Assembly (NCBI RefSeq): GCF_014204915.1 | Contig: NZ_JACHMH010000001.1 | Location: forward strand, 1,860,001 to 1,924,000 | DNA length: 64,000 nt | Reading direction: 5' to 3' | Origin: Crossiella cryophila | Lineage (GTDB): Bacteria > Actinomycetota > Actinomycetes > Mycobacteriales > Pseudonocardiaceae | In this document: positions 1-7,280 of the stretch, in pieces | Numbering within the stretch: position 1 is the stretch's first letter | How the letters are laid out: every line of letters begins with the position of its first letter | Made by a program: the position numbers and the translations under genes | The notes under the pieces: generated by a model | What the model saw: the letters and a program-made list of their open reading frames with translations, nothing else | Told to the model about the DNA's origin: nothing | The model's database searches: none

Positions 1-256
1 CCGCTGCCACGATGACGAAGTTGATGGCCGCGTTGATCACCTCGCCGAGGTTGATGAACGTGGAGTCCTTGCCGGAGATGATGTGGAAGCCCAGCCCCTT
101 GGCCGGGTCGGAGCCGCCGATGGAGTTCACCAGGGGCTGGATGAGGTATTTGGTGACCGTGGTGACGATGGCGGTGAACGCGGTGCCGATGACGACGGCG
201 ACGGCGAGTTCGACCACGTTGCCGCGCATCAGGAAGTCCTTGAAACCCTTGAGCAT
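1..256 (-). CDS. mscL: Large-conductance mechanosensitive channel MscL (partial, C-terminus beyond window)
   Basis: The reverse strand encodes an N-terminal MscL segment beginning MLKGFKDFLMRGNVVELAVA, with the glycine/alanine/valine-rich first transmembrane helix and the conserved FxxFLxRGN start. MscL is a homopentameric inner-membrane pore that opens under membrane tension to release osmolytes on hypo-osmotic shock. About 85 residues are inside the window; the second transmembrane helix continues past the left edge. The ATG overlaps the TAA of the preceding SAF gene by one base (TAATG), so the two are probably translationally coupled. The mscL / FmdB-like / cyclo-ligase neighbourhood matches the mycobacterial order. 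Identity is secure from sequence; only the end is missing. Confidence 0.93.
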   Translation of the reverse strand, partial: MLKGFKDFLMRGNVVELAVAVVIGTAFTAIVTTVTKYLIQPLVNSIGGSDPAKGLGFHIISGKDSTFINLGEVINAAINFVIVAA

Positions 257-888
257 TAGCGCAGCGTAATCGCCACCGATCGGGTGAGTGACGAGGTGGC
301 CACCCTTGCGGCGTCCTGCCTGGGTACGGCGATCAGGACCAGGCGGTGGGACTCGCCCGCCTCGGCCCTGGGGGCTAACGCGGTGAGCACGGTGGCTGCC
401 TCGGCCAACTGCTCGGGTGGGTCGGCGGAGAAGACGTCGACCTGGGCGCCAGGGGTCAGCAGCTCGGCCAGGGCCGGGTCGGACAGGCGGACCGGGACGG
501 CGGTGGTGTCCTTGCCCGCGGTCAGGGCGGTCAGCCTTGGGCCGGTGAGGCTCAGGTCGGTGAGGGGTTCGCCGCGGCGGGCCGCGCGGGCCAGCAGGCG
601 GCCGGTGGCGGCTGCCGGGTCGGTGAGGGCGCCGTCGGGGACGGCGTCAGTGGGGTGCTGGGACTGGCGCAGGTCGGTCGCGGCGAGCTGGGTTCCTGGC
701 GACAGGTCCTTGGCGGCGAGCAGGACCGGGGTGGTGCGTGGGCCTGGGCTGCCTGGGTGCGCCAGCAGGGCCAGGGCGAGCAGGGTGCACAGGGCGGCGG
801 CCAGCCGGCGCAGGGCCGGTGGCCTGGCGCCGGGCAGGCGGGTCAGCAGGGTGCGGAGGCGGTCCCAGGGGGTGGGGTCGAGGGGCAT
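256..888 (-). CDS. SAF-domain protein (CpaB/RcpC-like)
   Basis: A 210-aa protein with a short basic N-terminus, one transmembrane segment around residues 25-45 and a SAF/CpaB-like domain from about residue 52 (PVLLAAKDLSPGTQLAATDL, then a G-x-L-L-A-R motif). CpaB-family proteins act in Flp/tight-adherence pilus assembly, but no other pilus gene is visible here. Orthologous SAF proteins occupy this slot next to mscL and the FmdB-like gene in other actinobacteria, so the role may differ from pilus assembly. The ATG at 888 has only a weak ribosome-binding site. Two DnaA-box sequences lie 53-79 bp upstream. The family is a confident call; the function is inference. Confidence 0.75.
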   Translation of the reverse strand: MPLDPTPWDRLRTLLTRLPGARPPALRRLAAALCTLLALALLAHPGSPGPRTTPVLLAAKDLSPGTQLAATDLRQSQHPTDAVPDGALTDPAAATGRLLARAARRGEPLTDLSLTGPRLTALTAGKDTTAVPVRLSDPALAELLTPGAQVDVFSADPPEQLAEAATVLTALAPRAEAGESHRLVLIAVPRQDAARVATSSLTRSVAITLR

Positions 889-940
889 GGCTCGACGTTA
901 AGGCCGCTGGGGGTGGGGTGGGGCTGGCCGCCGGGGTGGC

Positions 941-967
941 TGTGGATAAGTGGGCGGCTGTGGATAA
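941..967 (-). promoter_or_regulatory. Two perfect DnaA-box sequences
   Basis: On the minus strand TTATCCACA occurs twice, at 959-967 and 941-949, separated by 9 bp. Both equal the canonical 9-mer DnaA box. They lie between the FmdB-like gene and the SAF gene, upstream of the latter. No dnaA or dnaN gene is here, so this is not oriC; it could be a DnaA-titration or regulatory site, or chance. Confidence 0.45.
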
Positions 968-975
968 CTCCGGGG

Positions 976-1296
976 TCAGCTCGCGGCGGAGCTTGTGGAG
1001 GTGGTGCTGGCCGAGGATGATGCCGGGCTGCTCGACTCGGACTTGGTCGAGGAGCTGCCCGAGTCCGCCTTCGACTCCGACTTGGACGAACCGGCCGACA
1101 CCGTGGACGAGCCACCGCTGCCCCGGCTGTCGGTGCGGTAGAAACCGCTGCCCTTGAACACGATGCCGACCGCGCCGAAGAGCTTGCGCAGCTTGCCCGA
1201 GCAGTTGGGGCACTCGGTGAGGGTGGCGTCGGTGAAGGCCTGCACCGCCTCGAAACGGTGCTCGCACTCGGTGCATGCGTACTGGTAGGTCGGCAC
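976..1296 (-). CDS. FmdB-family zinc-ribbon protein, Ruc-like redox-regulated chaperone
   Basis: A 106-aa protein. The N-terminal half is a CxxC...CxxC zinc ribbon (PTYQYACTECEHRFE, then CPNC) followed by a Phe/Gly strand region; the C-terminal half is a long serine-rich, disordered tail. The start is taken as GTG at 1296 because a GGAGGG ribosome-binding site sits 6 bases before it; a longer reading frame to 1329 lacks such a site and loses the family N-terminus. The architecture, the position beside the cyclo-ligase gene and the CIRCE operator directly upstream match M. tuberculosis Rv0991c (Ruc), a redox-switched chaperone under HrcA control. Orthology is inferred from architecture and synteny. 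Confidence 0.82.
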   Translation of the reverse strand: MPTYQYACTECEHRFEAVQAFTDATLTECPNCSGKLRKLFGAVGIVFKGSGFYRTDSRGSGGSSTVSAGSSKSESKADSGSSSTKSESSSPASSSASTTSTSSAAS

Positions 1297-1322
1297 GACA
1301 GTCCCTCCGCGAACGGCTCTGA

Positions 1323-1349
1323 CTGGCACTCGTGCTGACAGAGTGCCAA
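1323..1349 (-). promoter_or_regulatory. CIRCE element (HrcA operator)
   Basis: CTGGCACTC - 9 bases - GAGTGCCAA, an inverted repeat with exactly the CIRCE spacing (consensus TTAGCACTC-N9-GAGTGCTAA). It sits 27-53 bp upstream of the GTG start of the FmdB-like gene, in its promoter or leader. HrcA is the heat-shock repressor of groE operons, so the gene is probably heat-induced. Confidence 0.85.
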
Positions 1350-1395
1350 CAAATATGATGCGTCAGCCGAGGGGGCGAACGCAAACAGGCGTCGC

Positions 1396-1983
1396 TCACA
1401 CCCGTTCGGGGAATTCCACCAGTCCGCCATCCGGCGTCAGCGCGCCGGTCATCCGAATGTCGTGCGGCTCGGCGGGCAGCAGGTCCAGCAGCTCCTCGTC
1501 CCGCACCACCGCCAGCATTGGCACACCTGGCCTGACCAGCGGCAACGATCGATCGTAGTGCCCGGCCCCTCGTCCGAGCCGCACCCCGGACCGGTCCACC
1601 GCCAGCGCGGGCACCAGCAACCCGGCCAGCTCGGCCACGGCCGCCGGGCCAAGGCGCGGCCCACTCGGTTCGAGCAATCCGTAGCGAGCCGGGGCCAGCG
1701 ACTCCGGCCCCGCGTACTCGGCCCAGTCCAGCGGGGCCGCGCCGACCACGATCGGCAGCAGCACCCGGCGGCCCGCCGCGCGCAGCGCGTCCAGCAGCGC
1801 GGCCGAACCGGGCTCGGCGCCCACCGGCACGTAGGCTGCGACCGGTCCGGCCAGCCGGGCCGCCCACGCCGCCGCGGCCGTGGCCAGCGCCGCCGCCTCG
1901 GCAGCCCTGACCTCCGGCGACAGCGCCCGCCGGGCGGCCGTCAGCCGGGTCCGCCACTCGTTCTTCGAGGTCAACGCGCTCAC
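1396..1983 (-). CDS. 5-formyltetrahydrofolate cyclo-ligase
   Basis: A 195-aa protein of the MTHFS family, which converts 5-formyl-THF and ATP to 5,10-methenyl-THF in cytosolic one-carbon metabolism. Visible features are the N-terminal R-x-x-x-x-x-x-R-R-A-L-S helix, the VAAYVPVGAEPGS strand, and the signature GRGAGHYDR at about residue 135 (consensus G-x-G-G-G-Y-Y-D-R), then PHDIRMTGALTP near the end. GTG at 1983 is chosen because it gives the usual family N-terminus and length; the frame stays open much further but overlaps galU. It is divergent from galU, as in mycobacteria. Confidence 0.92.
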   Translation of the reverse strand: MSALTSKNEWRTRLTAARRALSPEVRAAEAAALATAAAAWAARLAGPVAAYVPVGAEPGSAALLDALRAAGRRVLLPIVVGAAPLDWAEYAGPESLAPARYGLLEPSGPRLGPAAVAELAGLLVPALAVDRSGVRLGRGAGHYDRSLPLVRPGVPMLAVVRDEELLDLLPAEPHDIRMTGALTPDGGLVEFPERV

Positions 1984-2065
1984 AGTCGCTGACCCTAGCG
2001 TCGGATACGCCCGTATTCGAGGCGTCACGAAACGTGATTTACAGCCCCCGTTAGGCTCGCTTCCC

Positions 2066-2956
2066 ATGAGCTCGTCGAGCGCCTTCCGTACCGCCATCGT
2101 GCCTGCCGCGGGGCTGGGCACCCGATTCCTGCCGACCACCAAGACGGTTCCCAAGGAACTGTTGCCGGTCGTGGACACCCCTGGCATCGAACTGGTGGCC
2201 GCCGAGGCCGCCGAGGCCGGCGCCACCAGGCTGGTGATCGTCACCTCGCCCGGCAAGGACGCCGTGGTCAAGCACTTCGAGCCGCAGCCAGAGCTGGAGG
2301 CGACCCTGGAGAAGCGGGGCAAGGACGCCCTGCTCGCCAAGGTCCGCCGGGCCAATGAGCTGATCAAGGTCGAGACCGCCATCCAGGAGGAGGCCAAGGG
2401 CCTCGGGCACGCGGTCGGCTGCGCCGAGGGCAACCTCGACGGCCAGGACGAGGCGGTCGCCGTGCTGCTGCCGGACGACCTGGTGCTGCCCACCGGCGTG
2501 CTGAAGACCATGGCCGACGTGCGCGCCCGCTTCGGCGGCAGCGTGCTCTGCGCCTTCGACATCCCACGCGCGGAGATCTCCGCCTACGGCGTCTTCGACG
2601 TGGCCGACACCGACGACGCCGACGTCAAGCAGGTCCGCGGCATGGTCGAGAAGCCGAAGGCCGAGGACGCCCCGTCCACCTTCGCCGCGGCCGGTCGCTA
2701 CCTCCTCGATCGGGCGATCTTCGACGCGCTGAAGCGGATCACCCCGGGCGCCGGCGGCGAGTTGCAGCTCACCGACGCGATCGCGCTGCTCATCGCCGAA
2801 GGCCACCCGGTGCACGTCGTGGTGCATCGCGGCGGTCGGCACGACCTGGGCAACCCCGGCGGCTACCTGCGCGCCGCGGTCGACTTCGCGCTGGAACACC
2901 CTGAGTACGGCCCCGGCCTGTTGCAGTGGCTTCAGGGGCGGGTTGGCGCATCCTGA
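2066..2956 (+). CDS. galU: UTP-glucose-1-phosphate uridylyltransferase GalU
   Basis: A 296-aa nucleotidyltransferase that makes UDP-glucose for trehalose, glycogen and cell-envelope glycan synthesis. The Rossmann-type motif AIVPAAGLGTRFLPTTK with PKELLPVVD (UTP-binding loop and lysine) is present at residues 9-35, followed by EAAEAG, LPDD (metal-binding) and GRHDLGNPGGYL near the C-terminus. The ATG at 2066 gives the family N-terminus; the frame is open upstream but without homology. The stop is 5 bases before the glp start, so this is the first gene of a galU-glp-rimJ-(glpR) operon. A short palindrome, TCACG-AAA-CGTGA, lies at 2025-2037. Confidence 0.95.
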   Translation: MSSSSAFRTAIVPAAGLGTRFLPTTKTVPKELLPVVDTPGIELVAAEAAEAGATRLVIVTSPGKDAVVKHFEPQPELEATLEKRGKDALLAKVRRANELIKVETAIQEEAKGLGHAVGCAEGNLDGQDEAVAVLLPDDLVLPTGVLKTMADVRARFGGSVLCAFDIPRAEISAYGVFDVADTDDADVKQVRGMVEKPKAEDAPSTFAAAGRYLLDRAIFDALKRITPGAGGELQLTDAIALLIAEGHPVHVVVHRGGRHDLGNPGGYLRAAVDFALEHPEYGPGLLQWLQGRVGAS

Positions 2957-2961
2957 ATGCC

Positions 2962-4185
2962 ATGAGGTCAGTAGACGAGCAGCTAGCCCGCGTCCTCGCC
3001 GCCGCGGTGCAACCTTCACCGGTGCGGGTGGCCATCTCCGAGGCGCAGGGTCTGCTGTGCGCCGAGGAGGTCGTCGCCGAGCGGGCGCTGCCCGGCTTTG
3101 ACCAGGCCGCCGTGGACGGCTACGCGGTACGCAGCGTGGACGTCCAGGGCGCGGCCACCGAACCGGTGGTGCTGCCGGTGGTCGGCGAGATCGCCGCCGG
3201 CTCCCGGCAGCCCAGCAGGCTCCAACCGGGTCAGGCGGTGCGGGTGGCCACCGGCGCCCCGCTGCCCACCCTGGCCGACGCGGTGGTGCCGCTGGGTTAC
3301 ACCGACGGCCACCAGGCCAGGGTCTCCGTGCAGCAGCCGGTGCCCTCGGCCGCCTACGTGCGGCGCACCGGCGAGGACGTGCAGACCGGCGATGTCGCGG
3401 TCCGGCGTGGCGCGGCCATCGGCGCCGCCCAGGTCGGGCTGCTGGCCGCGGTCGGCAAGGACAAGGTGCTGGTGCACCCCCGGCCGCGGGTCTCGATCGT
3501 GTCCATCGGCGACGAGCTGGTGGACGTGGACCGCTCGCCGGGACCAGGCCAGGTCTACGACGTCAACTCCTACGCGCTGGCCGCGGCGGCCAGGGACGCA
3601 GGCGCCGAGGTCAGCCGGGTCGGCATCGTCTCCAGCGACCTGCGCAGGCTGCGCGAGGTGATCGAGGGCAGGTTGCTGCTCTCGGAGATCGTGGTGGTCG
3701 CGGGCGCGGTCGGCGGTTCGGCAGGCACGGAGATCTGCGCGACCCTGGCCGATCTCGGCGACCTGGACACCTCCAGGGTGGCCATGCACCCCGGCTCGGT
3801 GCAGGGCTTCGGCAGGCTCGGCCCGGACGCGGTGCCCACCTTCCTGCTGCCCGGCAACCCGATCAGCGCGCTGGTCGTCTTCGAGGTGCTGGTCCGGCCG
3901 CTGATCAGGGCCTCCCTCGGCAAGAACAACCCGTACCGGCGCACCGTCACCGCCCGGCTGGTCTCCCCGGTCAGCTCCACCAAGGGCCGCCGCGGCTACC
4001 TGCGCGGCACCCTGCTGCGCGACACCGACACCGACGACTACCTGGTGCAGCCGCTGGGCACCGCCGGTGCGCACCTGCTGTCCTCGCTGGCCGAGGCGAA
4101 CTGCCTGATCGTCATCGACGAGGACACCGCGGACGTGCCGATCGGCGAGCCGGTGCGGGTGAGCTTCCTCGCGCAGCGCGGGTAG
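2962..4185 (+). CDS. glp: Gephyrin-like molybdotransferase Glp (MoeA family)
   Basis: A 407-aa MoeA/gephyrin-type protein with all three domains: MoeA N-terminal (GFDQAAVDGYAVRS, the D-x-S/A-x-x-D-G-Y-A motif, around residue 50), the MoCF-binding domain (SIGDELVD; GGSAGTE, in place of the usual GG-x-S), then the C-terminal beta-barrel. Classical MoeA inserts molybdate into molybdopterin. In Corynebacterium the copy encoded next to its membrane receptor GlpR instead binds FtsZ and couples division to polar growth. The position between galU and rimJ, with glpR downstream, makes this the Glp paralogue. No other moe/moa gene is in view. Confidence 0.9.
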   Translation: MRSVDEQLARVLAAAVQPSPVRVAISEAQGLLCAEEVVAERALPGFDQAAVDGYAVRSVDVQGAATEPVVLPVVGEIAAGSRQPSRLQPGQAVRVATGAPLPTLADAVVPLGYTDGHQARVSVQQPVPSAAYVRRTGEDVQTGDVAVRRGAAIGAAQVGLLAAVGKDKVLVHPRPRVSIVSIGDELVDVDRSPGPGQVYDVNSYALAAAARDAGAEVSRVGIVSSDLRRLREVIEGRLLLSEIVVVAGAVGGSAGTEICATLADLGDLDTSRVAMHPGSVQGFGRLGPDAVPTFLLPGNPISALVVFEVLVRPLIRASLGKNNPYRRTVTARLVSPVSSTKGRRGYLRGTLLRDTDTDDYLVQPLGTAGAHLLSSLAEANCLIVIDEDTADVPIGEPVRVSFLAQRG

Positions 4186-4191
4186 CCGGCG

Positions 4192-4878
4192 ATGACCCGG
4201 CCCGAGGAGGCCGAGTACGGCAGGCATCCGGGCTGGCCAGCCCGGCTGGGCCCGATCGTGACCCCGGCCGGACACGTCGCGCTGCGCCCGCCACGGCTCC
4301 GGGACGCGGGCGCGTGGAGTTCGATCCGGCTGCGCGACCGGCCGCACCTTGAGGACTGGGAACCCAGCGGCTTCGGCGACTGGTCCGACCGCAACGCCAC
4401 CTTCGCCTGGCCGGCCCAGTGGTACGCGCTGCGCGCACTGGGGCGGCGTGGGCAGGCGCTGCCGTTCGTGATCACGGTGAACGACCAGTTCGCCGGGCAG
4501 ATCACCATCGGCAACGTGGTCCGCGGCGCACTGCGCTCGGCCTGGCTCGGGTACTGGGTGAACAGCGCGCTGACCAGGGGCGGGATCGCCACCGCGGCCG
4601 CCGCGCTGGTCGTGGACCACGCCTTCGGCCCGGCCGGGCTGCACCGGATCGAGGCCACCGTGCGGCCGGAGAACGCGGCCAGCCTGCGGGTGCTGGGCAA
4701 ACTCGGCTTCCGGCAGGAGGGCGTCTACCGCCGCTACCTGGACGTGGCCGGTTCCTGGCGGGACCACCTCTGCCTGGCCCTGACCACCGAGGACACGCCC
4801 GGCGGACTGGTCGCCCAGCTCATCCACGAACGGCTGGCCTGGTACCCCGGAGCACGCCTGTCCGGCGGCGGTCGTTAG
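4192..4878 (+). CDS. rimJ: GNAT N-acetyltransferase, RimJ type
   Basis: A 228-aa GNAT-fold protein beginning 6 bases after glp. It has the RimJ/RimL-like arrangement: GHVALRPPRLRDA at the start, a beta4 strand around GQITIGNVV, the acetyl-CoA loop region LTRGGIATAAAALVVDHAF (a G-x-G-x-A variant) and the late motif HRIEATVRPENAASLRVLGKLGFRQEG. Family members acetylate N-termini of ribosomal proteins or other amines; the substrate here cannot be read from sequence. Gene order equals that of mycobacterial Rv0993-Rv0996. Confidence 0.87.
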   Translation: MTRPEEAEYGRHPGWPARLGPIVTPAGHVALRPPRLRDAGAWSSIRLRDRPHLEDWEPSGFGDWSDRNATFAWPAQWYALRALGRRGQALPFVITVNDQFAGQITIGNVVRGALRSAWLGYWVNSALTRGGIATAAAALVVDHAFGPAGLHRIEATVRPENAASLRVLGKLGFRQEGVYRRYLDVAGSWRDHLCLALTTEDTPGGLVAQLIHERLAWYPGARLSGGGR

Positions 4879-5006
4879 CCCCAACGGGGGACAGACATAG
4901 CTTGACTACGGCCACTATTGCGGCGTGCCTCCGACACGGATGTGACTGCTGTGACTAGCGTGGCGGGTGGTAATGGCCGCTCGGACCGCGGGGGAGGTGG
5001 CGCGGG

Positions 5007-5765
5007 ATGCCAAGTTCACTGATTTTCGCGGCGCTCGCAGCCGCTTGGCTGATCGTCCTCGTGCCCATGGTCGCCCGTCGCAGGGGCCCGGTGGCCCGCA
5101 CCGCGGACTCGGCGCTCGCCGCCAGAGTCGTGCGCCGCGGCGGTTCGACGGGCACGGTGGAAGAGGTGCTCGCCATGCCAGAACCCGAAGACGGCCACCA
5201 CGACGATCCAGTCGAGGCAGCGCCGGAGCGCCCACGCCGGGCCAAGTTCGCCCCACTCGACGGCGAAGAGGCCACGCCACGCCGCTACCGCCCAGGTAGA
5301 GGCGGTTTCGACCCCGAACAGGCCGCCCTGGTCGCCGAGGCCAAATACGCCTTCCGCCAGCGCGTCGTGCTCGCCATGCTGCTGCTCGCCCTGGGCACCG
5401 GCCTGGCCGCCGGGTTCCTCTGGCCGATGCTGTGGTGGGGTCACGGAGCCGTCGACCTGCTGCTTGTGGGCTATCTCACCTACCTGCGCAGGCAGGTCCG
5501 GATCGAGGCCGAGGTGCGCGAACGCCGCCTGGCCCGGCTCGGTGGCAGGCGCGCGGTCGCCGAGGACGCGGACGAGGCCGAGGAGGCCGAGGTCGAGGGC
5601 GAGTACGTGGCGCCCAAGCCCACGGCGGGCGTGAAGCCCACCCCGAAGCCCAGCTGCACCTCCCGTCCTGGCACGGTCATGGTCGAGATCGACGACGGCG
5701 ACCCCGCCTTCGACGAGCTGGACCCGCCCGGTCAGGTGTCCTACCGACGCGCCGCGGGCGAATAG
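5007..5765 (+). CDS. glpR: Divisome membrane protein GlpR/SepX-like (Glp receptor)
   Basis: A 252-aa protein with an N-terminal transmembrane helix (SLIFAALAAAWLIVLVPM), a charged cytosolic loop to about residue 105, a pair of hydrophobic helices at about residues 112-155, and an acidic, Glu/Ala-rich tail with a C-terminal region. This topology and the slot after galU-glp-rimJ match GlpR of Corynebacterium and SepX of Streptomyces, the membrane receptor that holds Glp at the division site. A GGGGGAGGTGGCG purine-rich ribosome-binding site precedes the ATG. Function is inferred from synteny and topology. Confidence 0.82.
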   Translation: MPSSLIFAALAAAWLIVLVPMVARRRGPVARTADSALAARVVRRGGSTGTVEEVLAMPEPEDGHHDDPVEAAPERPRRAKFAPLDGEEATPRRYRPGRGGFDPEQAALVAEAKYAFRQRVVLAMLLLALGTGLAAGFLWPMLWWGHGAVDLLLVGYLTYLRRQVRIEAEVRERRLARLGGRRAVAEDADEAEEAEVEGEYVAPKPTAGVKPTPKPSCTSRPGTVMVEIDDGDPAFDELDPPGQVSYRRAAGE

Positions 5766-5822
5766 ACCCCCCGCTGCGCAGCCCCCCTCGGATCAACTGC
5801 TATGCTCTGCGAGCACGAACAC

Positions 5823-5896
5823 GGGGCTGTAGCGCAGTTGGTAGCGCGTCTCGTTCGCATCGAGAAGGTCAGGGGTTCGATTCCCCTCAGCTCCAC
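5823..5896 (+). tRNA. tRNA-Ala (anticodon CGC)
   Basis: A complete cloverleaf: acceptor GGGGCTG with CAGCTCC (one G-U pair), D arm GCGC-AGTTGGTA-GCGC, anticodon stem TCTCG/CGAGA around loop TTCGCAT (anticodon CGC, decoding GCG), and T arm with TTCGATT. The discriminator is A and the CCA tail is not encoded. It lies 57 bp after glpR. Confidence 0.93.
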
Positions 5897-6189
5897 CCAA
5901 CAACGGGAGCGCCCTGCTTAGCGGCGGGGCGCTTTCGCTGTTTGTTGGGTTCTTTGACCCGGGGGCCCGAGCCCCCGGACCCCCACGGTGCGGTGGGTGG
6001 CCGAACCAGCGGGGCTGGGTTCGCTGGAAGTTTTTCTTTTGGGTTTGTTTGTGGGTTCTGTTCTGTTTTTTTGGGCTTACTTTGTTGTGCTTTTTTGTGG
6101 TTGTTTTTGGTTGGGGAGCTGCGCCGGTCAGGTGTTTTTTGTGGGGGTTTTGGGGGTTTTCCGTCACACTGGGGCGCTCGGGGTGTGGG
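5897..6189. other. G/T-skewed spacer after tRNA-Ala
   Basis: Between about 5985 and 6190 the plus strand is nearly devoid of A and C and consists of G and T runs (several T5-T7). The reverse strand therefore gives long A/C-rich, low-complexity open frames without homology. The tRNA's own short hairpin at 5905-5935 (GGGAGCGCCC.. region) may be its terminator. No gene is supported here. Confidence 0.5.
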
Positions 6190-7077
6190 GTGGGAGAGGG
6201 GGCGGTCTTGTTTCCTCGGTTTGTGGACTGGTTGGACGGCTTCCTTGCTGAGGAGGGGGCTCGGGGGATCGTTCGGGGTGCGTTGGGGTTGATGTCGTTC
6301 GGGGCTGTGTTGGGGGTGTTGTTCGGGGACGCGGCTGTGCGGGCGGGGGTGATGGTGGGGACGTTGCTGGTGGTGTTGGCGATCATGGTGGCGTTGACGG
6401 GGGATCGGCGGCGGTTGCTGGGGGAGTTGGAGGAGCAGAAGCATCTGGTTCGTAGTTATGGGGATGCTTTGTGGGAGCAGCATCCGCGGAATTTTCGGGT
6501 GTTGAGTTGGGAGCAGACGGCTTATATCGAGGCTAATGGGGATACTCGGGAGTTTATTGTTATTCATGCGGTGATTGAGGGGCAGGATGCGCCGTTTGTG
6601 CGGTTGCGGTTTGGGGCGGGGTGGCCGCAGCCGAAGCGGTATCAGCGGAAGGTGTCGGTGAACGTTCGTAGTGTGGCGGTGGATGGGCGGGCGGGGACGC
6701 GGTTCCGGGTTACCAAGGACTGGATGCCGGATGGGCGGATCAGTGTGATGTCGCACTTCACCACGCCGGCCGCGGTGGGCACCGATGTGCGGTTGCGGAT
6801 GGAGTGGTTCTGGCCGGGCAAGAGCGTGCCGCTGACCTCGCGGCGCAACCCGGACGACTTCACCTTCAAGTTCGGCAACCCGGTGGAGCGGGCGGTGTAC
6901 AAGGTGATCCTGCCGCTGGGGGCGACCGTGTACTGGGAGCCGATCGGGTTCCGGACCGGGGACGGGGTGGCGACGCTGGCGGTGGACGAGAGCGGGGAAC
7001 GCACGCAGGTCACCGTGGAGGTGCAGCGGATGCCGGTCAGCCGCAAGGTCGGCGTGCGGCTGGAGCTGAAGAAATAG
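6190..7077 (+). CDS. Two-helix membrane protein of unknown function
   Basis: About 295 aa from a GTG at 6190; the exact start is uncertain because the frame stays open into the G/T-rich tract. It has two hydrophobic helices at about residues 30-48 and 52-74, a short basic/charged helix (RRRLLGELEEQKHLVRSYGD) resembling a coiled coil, then a beta-rich soluble domain of about 200 residues. I recognise no catalytic motif. The first part uses G/T-rich codons and the last third (after 6700) returns to normal high-GC codon use, a compositional break inside the gene. A hairpin terminator follows at once. Real gene likely, function unknown. Confidence 0.6.
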   Translation: MGEGAVLFPRFVDWLDGFLAEEGARGIVRGALGLMSFGAVLGVLFGDAAVRAGVMVGTLLVVLAIMVALTGDRRRLLGELEEQKHLVRSYGDALWEQHPRNFRVLSWEQTAYIEANGDTREFIVIHAVIEGQDAPFVRLRFGAGWPQPKRYQRKVSVNVRSVAVDGRAGTRFRVTKDWMPDGRISVMSHFTTPAAVGTDVRLRMEWFWPGKSVPLTSRRNPDDFTFKFGNPVERAVYKVILPLGATVYWEPIGFRTGDGVATLAVDESGERTQVTVEVQRMPVSRKVGVRLELKK

Positions 7078-7081
7078 CGAA

Positions 7082-7105
7082 GGCCCGCTCGGGTGGGAGC
7101 GGGCC
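7082..7105. terminator. Hairpin terminator
   Basis: GGCCCGCTC, a 6-base loop, then GAGCGGGCC: a 9-bp perfect stem right after the stop codon of the membrane-protein gene. It has no T tract on the plus strand and can serve transcripts from either direction. Confidence 0.6.
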
Positions 7106-7130
7106 TCGCTGAAGTCTTGGTGGTGGCGGG

Positions 7131-7169
7131 TTACTCGTCGCCGTTCTCGCCACCGGTGTGCTGAACCAC
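7131..7169 (-). CDS. Possible 12-residue peptide
   Basis: On the minus strand an AGGAGG ribosome-binding site stands 7 bases before a GTG that opens a 12-codon frame, VVQHTGGENGDE, ending in TAA (first residue read as Met). A terminator hairpin follows 25 bases later. The strong Shine-Dalgarno at ideal spacing is the only evidence for translation; no homology can be judged at this length. It could be a leader peptide fragment or a chance site. Confidence 0.3.
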   Translation of the reverse strand: MVQHTGGENGDE

Positions 7170-7280
7170 GGTGTTGCCTCCTGGGTGGATGTGGGCCAAA
7201 GCGGCACTCTAGCCCCTCGCTGGCCAGGGGATCCGTGCGCTGGCTCGCTTCTGTGGGCAATCGACACCCAATCGTGTGGG

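Noticed and set aside
941-967. Chromosomal replication origin
   Set aside because: Only two boxes, no AT-rich unwinding region and no dnaA/dnaN/gyrB genes.
5793-6386. Long Pro/Thr/Asn/Lys-rich open frame on the minus strand over the tRNA-Ala region
   Set aside because: It is the complement of the G/T-rich tract, reads through a tRNA, and has low complexity with no start signal.
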